Source: Saccoglossus kowalevskii (lineage: Eukaryota; Hemichordata; Enteropneusta; Harrimaniidae). From it: a DNA stretch of 37,068 bases. The position numbers and the translations under genes were made by a program. Of this stretch, positions 21,716 through 34,808 are shown in pieces; positions within the stretch are counted from its first letter, which is position 1; every line of letters begins with the position of its first letter. The DNA lies in the NCBI RefSeq assembly GCF_000003605.2, contig NW_003158733.1, positions 254,646-291,713 on the forward strand, in the 5' to 3' direction. The notes beneath the pieces were generated by a model, which saw only the letters and a program-made list of their open reading frames with translations, did not search any database and was not told the DNA's origin.

Positions 21716-21984
21716 NNNNNNNNNNNNNNNNNNNNNNNNNNNNNNNNNNNNNNNNNNNNNNNNNNNNNNNNNNNNNNNNNNNNNNNNNNNNNNNNNNNNN
21801 NNNNNNNNNNNNNNNNNNNNNNNNNNNNNNNNNNNNNNNNNNNNNNNNNNNNNNNNNNNNNNNNNNNNNNNNNNNNNNNNNNNNNNNNNNNNNNNNNNNN
21901 NNNNNNNNNNNNNNNNNNNNNNNNNNNNNNNNNNNNNNNNNNNNNNNNNNNNNNNNNNNNNNNNNNNNNNNNNNNNNNNNNNNN
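21716..21984. other. assembly gap (269 N)
   Basis: The run of N covers 21716-21984. The odd length suggests an estimated gap rather than a fixed placeholder. Any open frame through it is an artefact. Confidence 0.99.
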
Positions 21985-24070
21985 TTATTTAACTAAAGCA
22001 CGGAATGTGCAAACTAAATGCTACCTTATTTATTTCGTACCAGGTGTTGATATCCATAATATACACAGGTGTGTATTCAATATGCTTCCTTATGATATGG
22101 CTATATATCATATCGATATTATTTTATTACATGCGGTATTATTTGGCGGAGACATTTTTTCTTACGTGACCAACACACACATAAAGATAAAGATAGTTTT
22201 TGGCAAGTCTAGCCACAGAATGTTCATCCATGTTGGTTTATTAACCGTAACGATCTTTCATTGCAGTGCTTTTAAACTCATACCGTATTTACGAGGCATG
22301 GTCTTAGTTTTGATACGTGTGTCGGTTGCTATCCACAAAGAGAACAGTAATTCTTAAGTCGACTATGAGACGTATGTCGCCGCCAGGTCATAAAGTATAG
22401 AGGTTTACACAGCGTGTTTGTTTAACGTTGATATAATTCAAACATCTAGCTAATTCAAAGTCGAAAACATATGGTCAGTCTCTCTGTTGATCTGTCTCAG
22501 TCTTAATCGTAACCAATCTTAAGTGAAAATGAGTGAATTTGGTTTCAATGTTCTGAGAGAATAACACCAGGAAATTAGTTCATTAAACTTGATGATTGGG
22601 CAGTGTTGCTTAAAGCCTAGTTAGATAGGTAGACAACTGAAATACAGACTGTTAAAAAAACATAACTGACCTTCAGAAATTCGCCCACATATTATAGATA
22701 TGCGGGGATAATAAAGCGCAGTGGCCTAAAATTGAACCATGTGGCACAATAATTCAAATATCAGTCAATTCCGATTCATTGCCATCTAATTAAACAAATT
22801 ATTTACGCATACATAGACAAGCAACTGGTTTCCACGACCATATCATACAGGTTTAGACAATACAAGTGAATGCGAAAATAAGATATAATTCCTTGCCGAG
22901 ACTTAGAAGAACAGACCCAACGATATTTTCCTTGTCAATGTTCTAAGAGCTCAACAAGTGTACTTTTACAAGAGTGTGCCTAGCACGGGAGCCATATTGA
23001 TTACGGAATAACTAGCTTGGTCTGTCTGTGGTTTATTTGTAGTAAATAGGAAAAACACTTGCTCGTTTCCATGAAGATGAATGCTGACATTTGCCGACCC
23101 TTGTTATTACACCTTATGCCCAATATTGTTACGCTGGTTAGTCAAAATGCAGTAACGTGGAAGACATAAAACCCATTTATTGATTGTGGGTAAATTATAC
23201 TGAATTTAATAACTGACCTTAAGTTCCACCGTGAGAATAGAGATTTCCCAAATCATTACGAGGTAAATGCATTCCCAGCTTTGGTTTCACAACATTTGGG
23301 AACATTTGAAAATATAATGCGAGAAATCATTCATTGTCAAGATAACAAATTGTCGCCCGAGTACTGCCAGGGGAAACACATTGGCTGCAAAAGATATAAA
23401 CAAGAAAGGACTAGCACGCTTTTTACTCGAAAAGTAAATTGAGACTGAAGTACATCACCAAATTGAATCAAGAAATTTCAGCTCCGTGGCAGTGGCTAGT
23501 TGAATTGGAACGATGAAATGGCATGCAATTCTCTGCTAGGCAATTAGTTGCGGTTCTTAGATTTTTCGTCCTTATTTAAGATAAATGTTGTAGACGGTGG
23601 CGGGATTATAAAGGTCGTAGCTTGACTTTATGATTCCTACATACATCTGTCACATCAGCAACAGAGTTGTACATACAGTTTTGATGCCAACTGCTAAGGA
23701 TTACACACAATATTCGACAAGTTCCGATTTCAATGGTCGATGTTTACCATAGCAGTGGTGGCGGCACAGGGTGGCGACCGCAAACAAATGTTGGAAGTGT
23801 TGCTCCCTAAATCAAGCTGAAACCCTTGTATTTCAGCAAAATTTGCTACTCAAAATGCAGGAAATAGCGTTTCAGAGGGTCTCATTTGTGAATGTGAACA
23901 GGTTTGAGAATACACAAAGTATGTATCACTGTTGTTTCGTGAAACTTTTTATTGTTTGAACGCTCGAATACAAATGAATTACCATATTCATTATTTTAAT
24001 GAAATTTAATGTGATGTAATGCTTTACTTCTATCAAAGTTTAACTTATGAATGCAGTAAATGTTAATATA
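21985..24070. other. gene-free stretch
   Basis: No gene supported. The longest frame of the window (116 codons, 22007-22357, plus, opened by GTG just after the gap) lies here. Its translation is hydrophobic and unrecognised, and its length equals the chance maximum expected. A CpG-free stretch of about 170 bases precedes 22680. Nothing else stands out. Confidence 0.55.
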
Positions 24071-24110
24071 CGTTTACGAACCCTCGCTACGACGAATAGG
24101 GTCGTAAACG
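24071..24110. repeat. CpG-rich 40-bp palindromic hairpin
   Basis: CGTTTACGA-A-CCCT (24071-24084) pairs with AGGG-TCGTAAACG (24098-24110), giving 13 base pairs with one bulged A around a 13-base loop. Part of the loop can pair instead as TACGAC/GTCGTA, so two folds compete. The high CpG content contrasts with the AT-rich flanks. It could be the remnant of a small inverted-repeat element; no second copy was seen here. Confidence 0.5.
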
Positions 24111-27100
24111 AATACGACCGATCAAGACTGAGCAAGTAATTGAAATATGAGTATTGTTTAAAACCAGGAGTATCCAGACTAGCTACTCAAGTGTTACTAA
24201 GTAATCGTAACTTAAAATGTTGAAAGACGTGTCATTATATTACTTATATTACTTAAAACTAGTATTTTAACGACATAACAAATTTTAATTTCGCTTTCAT
24301 GTTTGTCTAGTCCATTGAAATGTTCACTGAGATCCTCGCACAAATATTACGTATGTGTATATATATATATTTAACGTTGAATACAAAGTTCATAGTATAG
24401 TTTCAACTTTAATTGCTGATTTTATGTTTGCGGTAGCTATTCCTCAGAAATATGAATATCCTACCCAAACATCATTTGGTCAGAGTATGGCGCCAATCCC
24501 ACTGGGTGATCGTAAAGGTTACTACTGACGAAAATTGCGAATTGAAGCGAATTGTGAACAAATGCGCCACTGAATACACTTAATATTCATATTACCTTGG
24601 TGATGCCACAAAAATCTACACTGAGCTTCTCTTTGACTGCGAGCCGAACGTTTTAACAATTTATATCGTTTTCTTAGATTAAATTGATTGAACATTCACC
24701 TTGGCACAATCTCCAGTCTACTCAAATTAAACGCTTTGTACCTGACCTAGATTAAACCCACGCTAAGACTATTCTGTCATAGGTCATAGCGAGCGTTGAT
24801 GATACTAATATTCTACACTTATTCGCGTTCGAACAGTAACCACGAAACATTGAAAACGCACTGGCGCTCCTTCCCCCTCACATACACATTATCTACTTCA
24901 TTATATAATAATACCACTATTAACATATCACCGTTATCATTAAAGGTAACAACAAGGTTATTTAATTAATTATTGATCCCTAATCTTTTTATATTGTGTT
25001 TTTATGTCAATTATACAGTATACTGCAAATACAGTTAATAATAAAAATTGTTTCATTAGGTCTTGGATGTTGAGTGAGTGACGTATATACAAAGTATCAA
25101 GCAAGGTTGGATTAATACCATTTTCACATATAAAAATAGACAGAAATGCACTATTTGTGTCGTGTCGCTTACGCTATTGTGATGTATATTTCAAATTGTA
25201 TTAGAATAGAAAGCAGAATCGAAGATCTGTTTCAAATATTACAACGAGTGCAAAATCGTTTCATGCAGTAGGGCTCGCCACTCCATGTCCGATAATCTCG
25301 ACAGCCAGTACGATCTATTTCCCGTTTTGACGTCACTGCTGGATTTTTCTAATAAAATATATAATTCTGAATTTTATGTGAAGCGCGAATTACAGCAACA
25401 TAGCCCAAATATTTACCACATCCATATCTTGCAATGAACATGTCAGGGAAAGTTATCGGACGGTAGTAAATATTGAGCAGGGTTCAACCGTGTATGTGGG
25501 TCTGAAGCTCTTAGTGAAGTTTAACGATTTCCTGACCAAAGGTCGCTGCATGATGCCTACATAATAGTATACGACTATTAATACACAGAGCTCGACAAGA
25601 TGACGAAAATCGAACATTTTGAACAATGAATATATAAACGCATATATATGCGATTCAAAGCCATCTTTGTTATTAAAAAAGCAACGTAATGCAGATCAAT
25701 ATATATAGATACAGGATTATTTGTTTGATAAACGGAAGTACTGTAACACATTGGGTTTTGTACGTATTATCATGTCATTGCGTTATTGTCATCACAAATA
25801 CTAGAAAATATCCAATCGATCACGATGTGATAACAATGTATGCCTTATCAAATCAGCTAGCCACGTTCATTGAAACTATATTGTAAAGCACAACACATGA
25901 AAATGGCGCTCGATAACTTTCCCGCTACAGTTAAATTGGGTTGATTACAGTAGTTTGAGCTGTGAGCAACGTTTTCTTACTTCTTTTGCTGACTTTGCTA
26001 TCAACGTAATTGACATAACTTATGACTCCGCTTGTTAGATTGTTTACCCACCAGATATATATATCTGCATGATTAATCATTAGCTTTCAATGCCACAGGA
26101 TACATCGTATATGCATCACGGCATTTTCTATCAGTGATAAACATGATCGCCTGGCAACTAATATTGAAATTGCAAATGGAAAAAGGTGTGTACGATGTAA
26201 TACTGTATGCACTTAAATTAATTAGTTGTCTACACTTCTGTAGCGTATCTGATTGCTGGATTGGATATTAATACTAACTATTGATAATATCACTAATTTG
26301 TTTTCTTGGACAGGTATAAGGTCGTAGACTATTCTCATTCCATGTCCGCCGAATTGAGTTGGCGTGACGTCCGTCTCAACAATCTAAGAGTCCGTAACGC
26401 TTTGTGTTAGAGAGATAGAAATATTTTGTTTTGATGGATCACTAGTGACAATATTTATTTTGGAAATATAAGTATATGATTTGTATCGAACAGAGACTTC
26501 AAGGCTAGTACATATAAGAACATATCATTAAGTGATAACAGATTCACATGCAATGTACTCTAGACTATCAGCTGTTTATTTGGCGCAGTGTACACGATTT
26601 TCTTGTTTCATTTTTATTGATGCAGTATTTTAGAACAATACATCATTTTTAACACCCAATGATTTTCTACGATGACAAAATTAAACAAAACTGGTTTCAC
26701 TGTTTTTTTTGTTTTCAATAATGTTGAGACTGAACGGAGAATGATTTGTAGTGTTGTTTACATTCTTAACATGATTAGTGGACTGTTTTACCAGTTGCCG
26801 ACGTCACACGTAAAACACGTTTTCCGCTTGGACAGATTAACAAGCGTTCGAGAGCATATTGCACGCTAATACTCTTATAGATATGTCACGGTTCAGTTGT
26901 TGCGAATTCCAATTTTAGACTATATATCTTTCTCCAGTCACTCGTCATCTGTAGACTTGTTGGATGTGCCATACATTTGCATCCATATCATTGTGGAAAA
27001 GGTCACGGAAACAGCGATTACAAAGATGTTACTTTAGCTCTGTTTTTCAATAATTCACATACGAACGTAAGGCATGTCAAAGCATTCTAATATATAGAAG

Positions 27101-30100
27101 CAAAACAAATTCACCACAACATTGATTGAAATAACGAACCTAATATATTATATAGTTCAAATTATGCCGCGGGGAGTACGGTGTGTGTTCATTAGAGTTT
27201 TGTCTGTTCGTATATTATTTTTTCCTACATGCAAATATATTTGTCATACTGTGCGAATAGTACATAACAACTGAATATCACGTGACTTTGTGAAAATGCT
27301 ATGAACTACAAAATGAAAGAAAAATATGTGACAATGCATTGCTGCTATAAAATAGATTGAGGCGAATTCAAATTAGTGTAGGACTTTTTTTATTGGAACG
27401 TTTTATGATTCGCAGACAGTGCACCATCCTACTGTGATCCATACCTGTACGCGATCATTGCACATAATTACAGTTGTTTTATTTTGCTGACGTATTAACA
27501 TGAACTGTTTCGAACTGTTACATATCACCCTATTCAAACACTAATAATTGTCGCCATGTTTTACATTGTCGCTTACGAAAACATGGCATGAATGAAACAC
27601 ACAAACAAATAAGTTTACAAATGCTTATTTTGAGCAACATAAACATACAAGTATTGATCTTTATTATAAATTATTGACATCTTTAAAAACCTATTCCCGT
27701 TACAATTATGAATATCTATTCATCGTTGACGATTTTCGAAAGTGGATAACTAGGTAGTCCATATTTGTCAAAATGCACAAGTATCCATCCGTTTATTGAT
27801 TGGAGCCATTATTGGATGATGTGATATCTAAACAATGACCTTAATCTAATAACTCTTACAGTAGAATATAAACATAACGTTTTAAGCTCAACTTGCAAGC
27901 CATTTGCAAATGCTGTGTTTATTTGGTTGCTGTGCTACCATCTTGAGACGTTTTATTAAAATGGTCAGATGTACTTCATATCCTATTATTCTATTCAATC
28001 CGCCAATGATGCCTCGCATACAAATCCACATTAATCAATATGCCTACAATTCAGCCATCATCCTACACTTTGTATATGTACCATGTCTCCCAAACCTCCC
28101 GTATTGACTCTCTCAACACAATTATCACTTTGAGTGACATCTCTTATAAATTGTCAACCACATAAATAGATAAATGTACCGCTGTTGGAAATTAGTTTGC
28201 CTTAATTCCCTGACCTTACGTTGTATAATATACTATTTATATGAGCACTGTGACCCGAAGTGTCATGTTTCATAATCCTTGCATGGTTTCGAAATAATAA
28301 TAAAATATCATAATACTAAGAACAGCGGGTTTAAGGTAACGAATTACAGTATTATAAGTGGATTAGACTTGCTGACTAGCATATGTTCATGTCAATGATC
28401 AATTAAAAATGTTCGGCTGGTAGTGAAATTCGATTCTTCATTTTATCACACGTGGTATGATTTGAGCTATACGGGAACTAAGAATCTTCACTTGCTCACA
28501 TAGTGTGTGTGTGTGCCATTTTTGTGTAATCTGACACGTACAAACTGAGGTACGATGTAAAATAGAAGTAAAAAGGGAAACGATATTCAATCAACGGAAA
28601 ATTCACAAATCCAAGACTCACAAACTAATGACTGACAATCAAAAAGAACATTACGTAAATAGGCAAATCATGAAGTGATGTCAGGTGATTCGAATAGACT
28701 CATGCTGATCCACATAAGACACCCGCTAAATATCACTTCGTTACTTAGATAATCATGTGGCTTCTGTTTGAAATATGGGGGTAAGGAATATCATAATTTA
28801 TCGTGATTTTGCAGAAATGACAAATCACAATAATTTTGCACAAAAACCTGATAAAACATAGTACATCAATATATAATACTATTATTAATAATATAGTTTG
28901 TATATAATGTACGAAAACGTAGGACAGTCAGCCATTTAAACTTATTCGTATATTATAGTAAAAAGAACGTGATTTTCTCATTGACATAGAAAATAGGCAT
29001 ATGTGAACATTGCCCATCCTCTATTGTGTGGGAATTGAATTGAAGCATTTTATTTATTAAATGTCTTCGTTGAGTATGGGGTTAATAAATAACAAACAAT
29101 TAAAATATTTGTAAACCTGTTCCGGGGTTGTTTCAAGGGTTAAATTCATTAAACACGGGAGAACAGTATAAATGCATTGAATACTGCCCATAGAAGAATT
29201 AAATACATTTTCAGATGTGATGCATTTCACAAACGTTGAAGACGTCGCATGGGACCCACATTGTAGACGACGCGCTGTGACTTTTGCTATATATTGATTT
29301 GTGTTGATGATATTGTATATATCCAATTCTTTCACACGACGACACCAAGAGACAATAGAATGAATGTTATTCTGCGAATGAGGTTATTCAGTGGATCACA
29401 TTACCTTACATTTGACAGATGCAAATGACATAAGACGACTAAGTGATTTGCCGGAGTTGACAATGTAAATGTGGGTTGAATTTACCAGAGTTATAATAAT
29501 AGCTAAATTGTGTATGTATATGACATCTAAACGAACAGATACTTAAGATGAAGTTACTATATCTACGTTGCCATGAGTGCTTGATCTGGGTCTATTCTCA
29601 AGAGGACTTTGAGTATATTATTTTTCATCATAATCATAATACCCACACAAACTATTAATTCTCCTGTATTTGTAGTATATAGCGTTCCCCCTTATGTAAT
29701 ATTGATCAATCTTAATTCATTACCTCAGATTGTTAAGAAAACGTCTGCAACCAAAATCGATAACACCTCCATGTCATGTAATATAGTACTCGAGCTGATT
29801 TTTGAAACTGGACAAATTGATTAATTTCCCCGAGAACGATTCATGAGGTAATATGTTTAATAGCTCTATAAAATATGGCCTCAATAAAGCATAACCAGTT
29901 CGTCGTGCGAGTAATGTCTGAAACATCTTAAATAGACGAATCTCATTTTACCACAGAAAATGATTGATGTGTTATCAATGTCTTGCAATGTTGCTAGCTT
30001 TCTTAGTAATGAACACTCGTAAATAACGAGAGAAGTAACTTAAAACGAATTTAATTTGTAATTGCTCCAAAATACAATCGACCGACATAGTTACTCAAAA

Positions 30101-31552
30101 ATGTGTGTGGTGAGCATCCTTGACCTGCTTGACTCGCAAGATTACTGCTTTCAGGGAATAGGTGCTTTTCAACCTGATTACTTAATAGGCAACATTTCGG
30201 AAACTGACTGATTTCACGCGAGATAGTGTCAATTAGCATAGGTTTCACATCGATGTTTTGTTTGACCCATTGCCTTCCAACTTGTCACCTTATAGAATCA
30301 CAGACGCCATTTATATTATTATCAAGTAATCATTTTATTCGTGTACGTAATAGACGTAGAGTCATTTCAAACATATTTCACGATTTTATAACTCGATGAT
30401 TTGATTTGAAAACTCTTAATACTTATCCTAAAAGAAATTTCCTGTTCTTTAGATGTATCATTGTGCATAGATTATATACATACTGTTTTTGTTGGAACAC
30501 TGAAACGCACAGAAATACGCCATGTGCTCCTGCAATTGAATTAGGTTTGAATGTCTTTTTCGCTCGTCTGTATTGTTCTAACTGCCGGCTAACATTTTAT
30601 AGCGGACGGTTTTCCTTCAGCATTTACAAGGAAATTACTCTTATGTTTCATTTCCAAACAGTACCGGTTCACTAGTGTCTTTATTCACATCGATACCCAT
30701 TTGCCGATCACATCACTCAAGTTAAAAGTCCAACGTTACCCTCACTATTTAAAAATTGTGTATTTTGTTTTCGCATCAACATCCCGGATTCTCGAATCAA
30801 CGATTTTCATATCGACGGGCAGTGTGAATGTGACTCCACCGAATGAGCTAAGCAGGTGGTTGAAAGCAACATGTCGCTTGCTACAATATGTACATGAATG
30901 AAGTGCTATTTTTACAGGTCATTGGCACATTCATTGACCGCTGCCCTTCTATAGAAAAGAAGTAACGTAACACACGTACATCGTGCTAAAATACAACTCG
31001 AGGGATGCAAAGACACGCACAAAACTCACCAGATATTAAGTAGTAGTTATAGTGACGTCGTCGGCCCTGTGGGCTGTATTTTAACTGTCAGTAGTTTGTA
31101 AGACCGTGTATGTTATGATTGTCTGTATTCAGTATCTTTACTCAAAGAAAACTGAGCAATAATCTGAATGATAAATAATCTAATCGTTGTGATGCCAGCG
31201 TTTATCATTAGCCCACAGTTCCTCTATAGAGGGACTGTGATTAGCCATATATTATCTGAAATGAAGATTAGGATTAAGACATCTTGGGAAGCAGATTATA
31301 GCGTTTACCGGGAGGGTCGTTTGTCGGAGTTTTACAAAAGGAGGACATGTTAACTGTAGCGATGATTAATGGACGATGATTACTACCGTCATTTATCAAG
31401 TTTTAAATATCATCCTACATCAAAGTTGCCATTTCAATAACGAGTATATATATGATATCGTATATATTACAACATCATGACGTTATTTTGTTAACATTTG
31501 TTACAATATACACGGAAAAAATGGCTGTTAGGAGGAGCTCTAAATGTATCGT
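24111..31552. other. long gene-free stretch
   Basis: About 7.4 kb with no supported gene; open frames reach 92 codons (29057-29335, minus) and none is recognised. Minor contents are a (TA)7 run near 24358-24371, TGACGTCA at 25328-25335, twin palindromes at 26052-26080, CACGTG at 27279 and 28449, and (GT)6 near 28503-28515. CpG density is normal (23 CpG in 30001-30660). Confidence 0.6.
26052..26080. repeat. two adjacent perfect palindromes
   Basis: CAGATATATATATCTG (26052-26067, 16 bp) and ATGATTAATCAT (26069-26080, 12 bp) are each perfect palindromes separated by one base. The second contains paired ATTA/TAAT homeodomain cores. AT-rich palindromes are common here, so only the close pairing is notable. 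Confidence 0.45.
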
Positions 31553-31631
31553 CACGTGATGAGGCACGTGATGGCGATATGTTTTAAGCGTGGGATCACG
31601 TGGGAATTATCAGGTTTACGGCATATAAAAA
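31553..31631 (+). promoter_or_regulatory. three CACGTG E-boxes upstream of a TATA-like box
   Basis: CACGTG occurs at 31553-31558 (within GTCACGTGAT), 31565-31570 and 31597-31602. TATAAAAA follows at 31624-31631. The arrangement resembles a compact bHLH-zip-responsive core promoter with transcription starting about 25-30 bp downstream. Three sites in 50 bp is far above the background of about one per 3 kb in this window. Downstream, an open frame of 67 codons (31544-31747) overlaps the sites and is unrecognised, so no gene confirms the promoter. Part of the cluster may come from a short duplication (CACGTGATG-type words at 31553 and 31565). Confidence 0.35.
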
Positions 31632-34412
31632 CCTTATTATTAATTTCATGCACTATGTGGTTGAAAGTGCAGTGGTCGCTGGAAACTTCGAATAGAATCG
31701 CCTCATGGTTAGAGGAACCATTGCTAATTATAATTTTGTACGCGTAAGCCAGAAGTTACACATGTTTCAATCGAAATGTCTTGGTTTCGTTCGTGAGCAA
31801 ATATAAAATCTACTGTAAATGTGAATGTATAATCGGGTATTTATCGATCCAGGAATTTCGAAATCACCCCGCGACGCACTGTGTCCGATAAAGATGCAAA
31901 AGAACTGACAAAAGTAATTAATACAATTATATGTTAATTAATATTTAGAGTATCAGTGTATATTTATTATTTGTACATTTCACGTAGAATACAAAAAAGG
32001 AAAATTAGAGGAGATCTCCGCCTATTCGCCTAGAATTACACAAATATAGCACACGGCTCGTTATAATGACCGGATATTTGTAGCAGACCCCATCAAACAA
32101 CATACAGTAATATATGCAGTAGGAGATAATCATTCAAACACGTGATATATGTATGAGATCAAAGGTCATATAGTTTGCAGCGTTACAAACACAGATCAAT
32201 TCTGCAGATGGGACCGGTACACTGCTTGAGTGACAACCATTTTATAGAATAATATATTATTTTGTTTGAAATGCTTTGTGATAGGTTTTACTTTAATCCT
32301 GTGCATTCCAGGCATTCCAGGAGTTGTGTACAATTATTTTGCTTGAAGGTTTGTCAAATCAATATCACTGCGGGCGAGTTCTACCTATCAGTAGTAATTG
32401 AATGTGCTATATACTATATTACCATGACGTTGTGGAATCAAACTAAACTCTTCCATTGCAGCATATGTTTAATCCGTTAAATATATATAACTCGTTTTAA
32501 ATCGTGATTAATTTGGTTCGACATTAATGAACGTTATATTAGTTTTGGAACGTGTAATTAAATTACCTTGAACTCAGTGACCCCGAGAACGCCATGTAAT
32601 TTGACTGAATGGCTTCCATCAACTCATGCAACAGTGTAAACTCTCCTAATTGTAACTTGCATCCGAGACGAATGACGGGAGTTCTGTGTTGACGGCATTG
32701 GACAGATGATACTACATAGATCGGGTACCCGCACCACATGTACATTTCCGTACATGATATGATGATGTATATTGCAACTATGCAAAGTTGCATGATGTCA
32801 CGAACATCACCATCAATCCAAAAAGCTATATCATAATTTAAATTTTGTTTTCCGATACAATCTGAATGAAAATTTTCTTCTCTTTCCGTGTTGCCTAATT
32901 CTGTTCGCTTGTCGCTTTTCTCGTTAATTTTTGTTCTGGTTTACTCTTGTCTGGCGTGTCTGTTCTATTCAAGGGTTGGTTTTATTGTTTGTTTTCATTT
33001 TAATGGTGTGTTGTTTCATTTTGTTTTCAGCCGTACGATTTTAAAATAACATCATAAACGTTATTAAGGCATATTACAAATATATTTCTGGCGCCCTCTC
33101 GCGATTTACCGTGACCATTCACGCTTACAGCACTATGGCAACCAAAAAGGCCATATTTATGAAATGTACTATTTGTATGTTTTATTTACAACCTTAAAAA
33201 GGGAGAAGAAATATTATTACGTAATTTTCCGGGATTTTGTCAAGCTAATCTGTCGTGTGTACATTGACAGAAGTGTGCAATTCAATATATCGATTACGTC
33301 CGGCCTCTCCTGTGTTTGTTTAGTTATATGTATCGTTATGTATTTCCAATAACAGTTGGCGCTACACCGTGCAATACATACGGAATATTCAGGCAAATAG
33401 TATGTATCATTATACTGAAAGAAAGTTGAACATAAGCTTCAAATTAAGTCAACTAATAGCTTTTAATGCGACTCAAGGCCATCCACGGCTTGTCATCAAT
33501 CGCAACCGTCTTTCCAGGTATCAGTTTTCAAAGGGGAGTACCAGCAATACACGGAACAGCCTACCAAGTAACATAGTGTGCGTGATGTTTGCCTTGCCAC
33601 ATTTCCATCGTAGCGGCAACGTATTAGTATACGTGTGTGTGTGCGGTAATTGGGTCTGTGCTAAACATACTTTTCGTTGCACGTACATAGGTGGATATTA
33701 TTGACACAATTAAGCAAGGTAAGGGGGTTATGTTTGGAGCTAACGAGACAAGGCGTGCATGGTAACGAAGTGTTCTCTTCACTTAATTGCAGAATGTCGT
33801 AACGAATTGTAATTGTCAGCAGTAAGTTTGTAGCCGTCTACTGTTTATGTTATGAGTGATTGCGTGTTTTTTGTGTGAAATTAGTTGAATTTCCGTCCGC
33901 ATTCATTCTGTGTCCACTGTACTTGTTAGTACGCTGGTACGCTGGTAGTGCGGCGTTTACCTTGAAACACAAAATAACGACCAGTTGAGTTTACGATCAG
34001 TTGTGAGCATGGTGAATGTTGTGTGTTATGCTTGGCAGTAATTCCCGCCCATAGCCACAGTACGGTAAAGCGGCTTGGCGTGTTTGCCGAGCTACAGTAC
34101 TATTTCCGTATTGTGTACATATTGTGGATAAGCGGTTTATGCAGTTGTCGTGAAACCATAATGTAGTTTTTTTTCCCATTTAATTGTTTGAATCTCTATA
34201 ATTCGGTTTTATTCCCGGATATCAACATATGGCTTGGAGCGAGAGACGCCAACTGAATATTCTTATACGGAGATAAAGGCAATGTGTACATGCTTTAATG
34301 GATGATAGTGCGATCTGATGTGAAAGATGATTATTCTGCGCAAAACATGCAGCGGCTTGTATCATTTTACTCTGATACATCAACATATTTATTACCGAAT
34401 GCAAAATAGGGC

Positions 34413-34434
34413 TAGAAAGCGAGTAGAAAGCGAG
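34413..34434 (+). repeat. 11-bp tandem duplication
   Basis: TAGAAAGCGAG occurs twice head to tail with no mismatch (34413-34423, 34424-34434). Confidence 0.85.
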
Positions 34435-34790
34435 AGTTAGTGAGTGTGTGTGTCACAAAATATCTATAAGTCACTTAGTTTATAAGTCTCCGGTGTTAAC
34501 ACAGTATCGTTGTATCTTGGAGAAATTGTGCAATGTGCAAATGAAAAACAGCTCAATTAATTGTTTTAAAGGATTTTCTGTAAATTACTTAACTTCTGTA
34601 TTATTGTCATATTACTACCCCTCGAATTTCTTTTGAATGTGATTGTTGCGTTACAGATTGTATCCATGAACGATATTGCATGGAATTCAAATAGCGGATT
34701 AAGTCAGCTAATTTCAGCGTGAAATCTCAGCAAGCTGGTGATACAAAACTATGATGCATTAAAATCGTACACTCCATTTCGGCACACACG

Positions 34791-34808
34791 TATATATATA
34801 TATATATA
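34791..34808. repeat. (TA)9 microsatellite
   Basis: Nine perfect TA units, following a CACACACG run. Confidence 0.85.

Noticed and set aside
21699-21992. 97-codon frame across the N run
   Set aside because: Almost all of it is unknown bases.
22007-22357. Longest open frame, 116 codons, plus strand
   Set aside because: It opens with GTG right after the gap, has no recognisable domain, and equals the longest frame expected by chance.
33369-33704. 111-codon plus-strand frame with several Cys near its end
   Set aside because: GTG-opened, no family match I can name, chance-range length, no splice or promoter support.
33793-33821. 29-base mini-exon between TTAATTGCAG and GTAAGT
   Set aside because: Both splice signals look good, but such pairs occur by chance, it joins to no coding sequence, and its ATG is followed at once by a stop.
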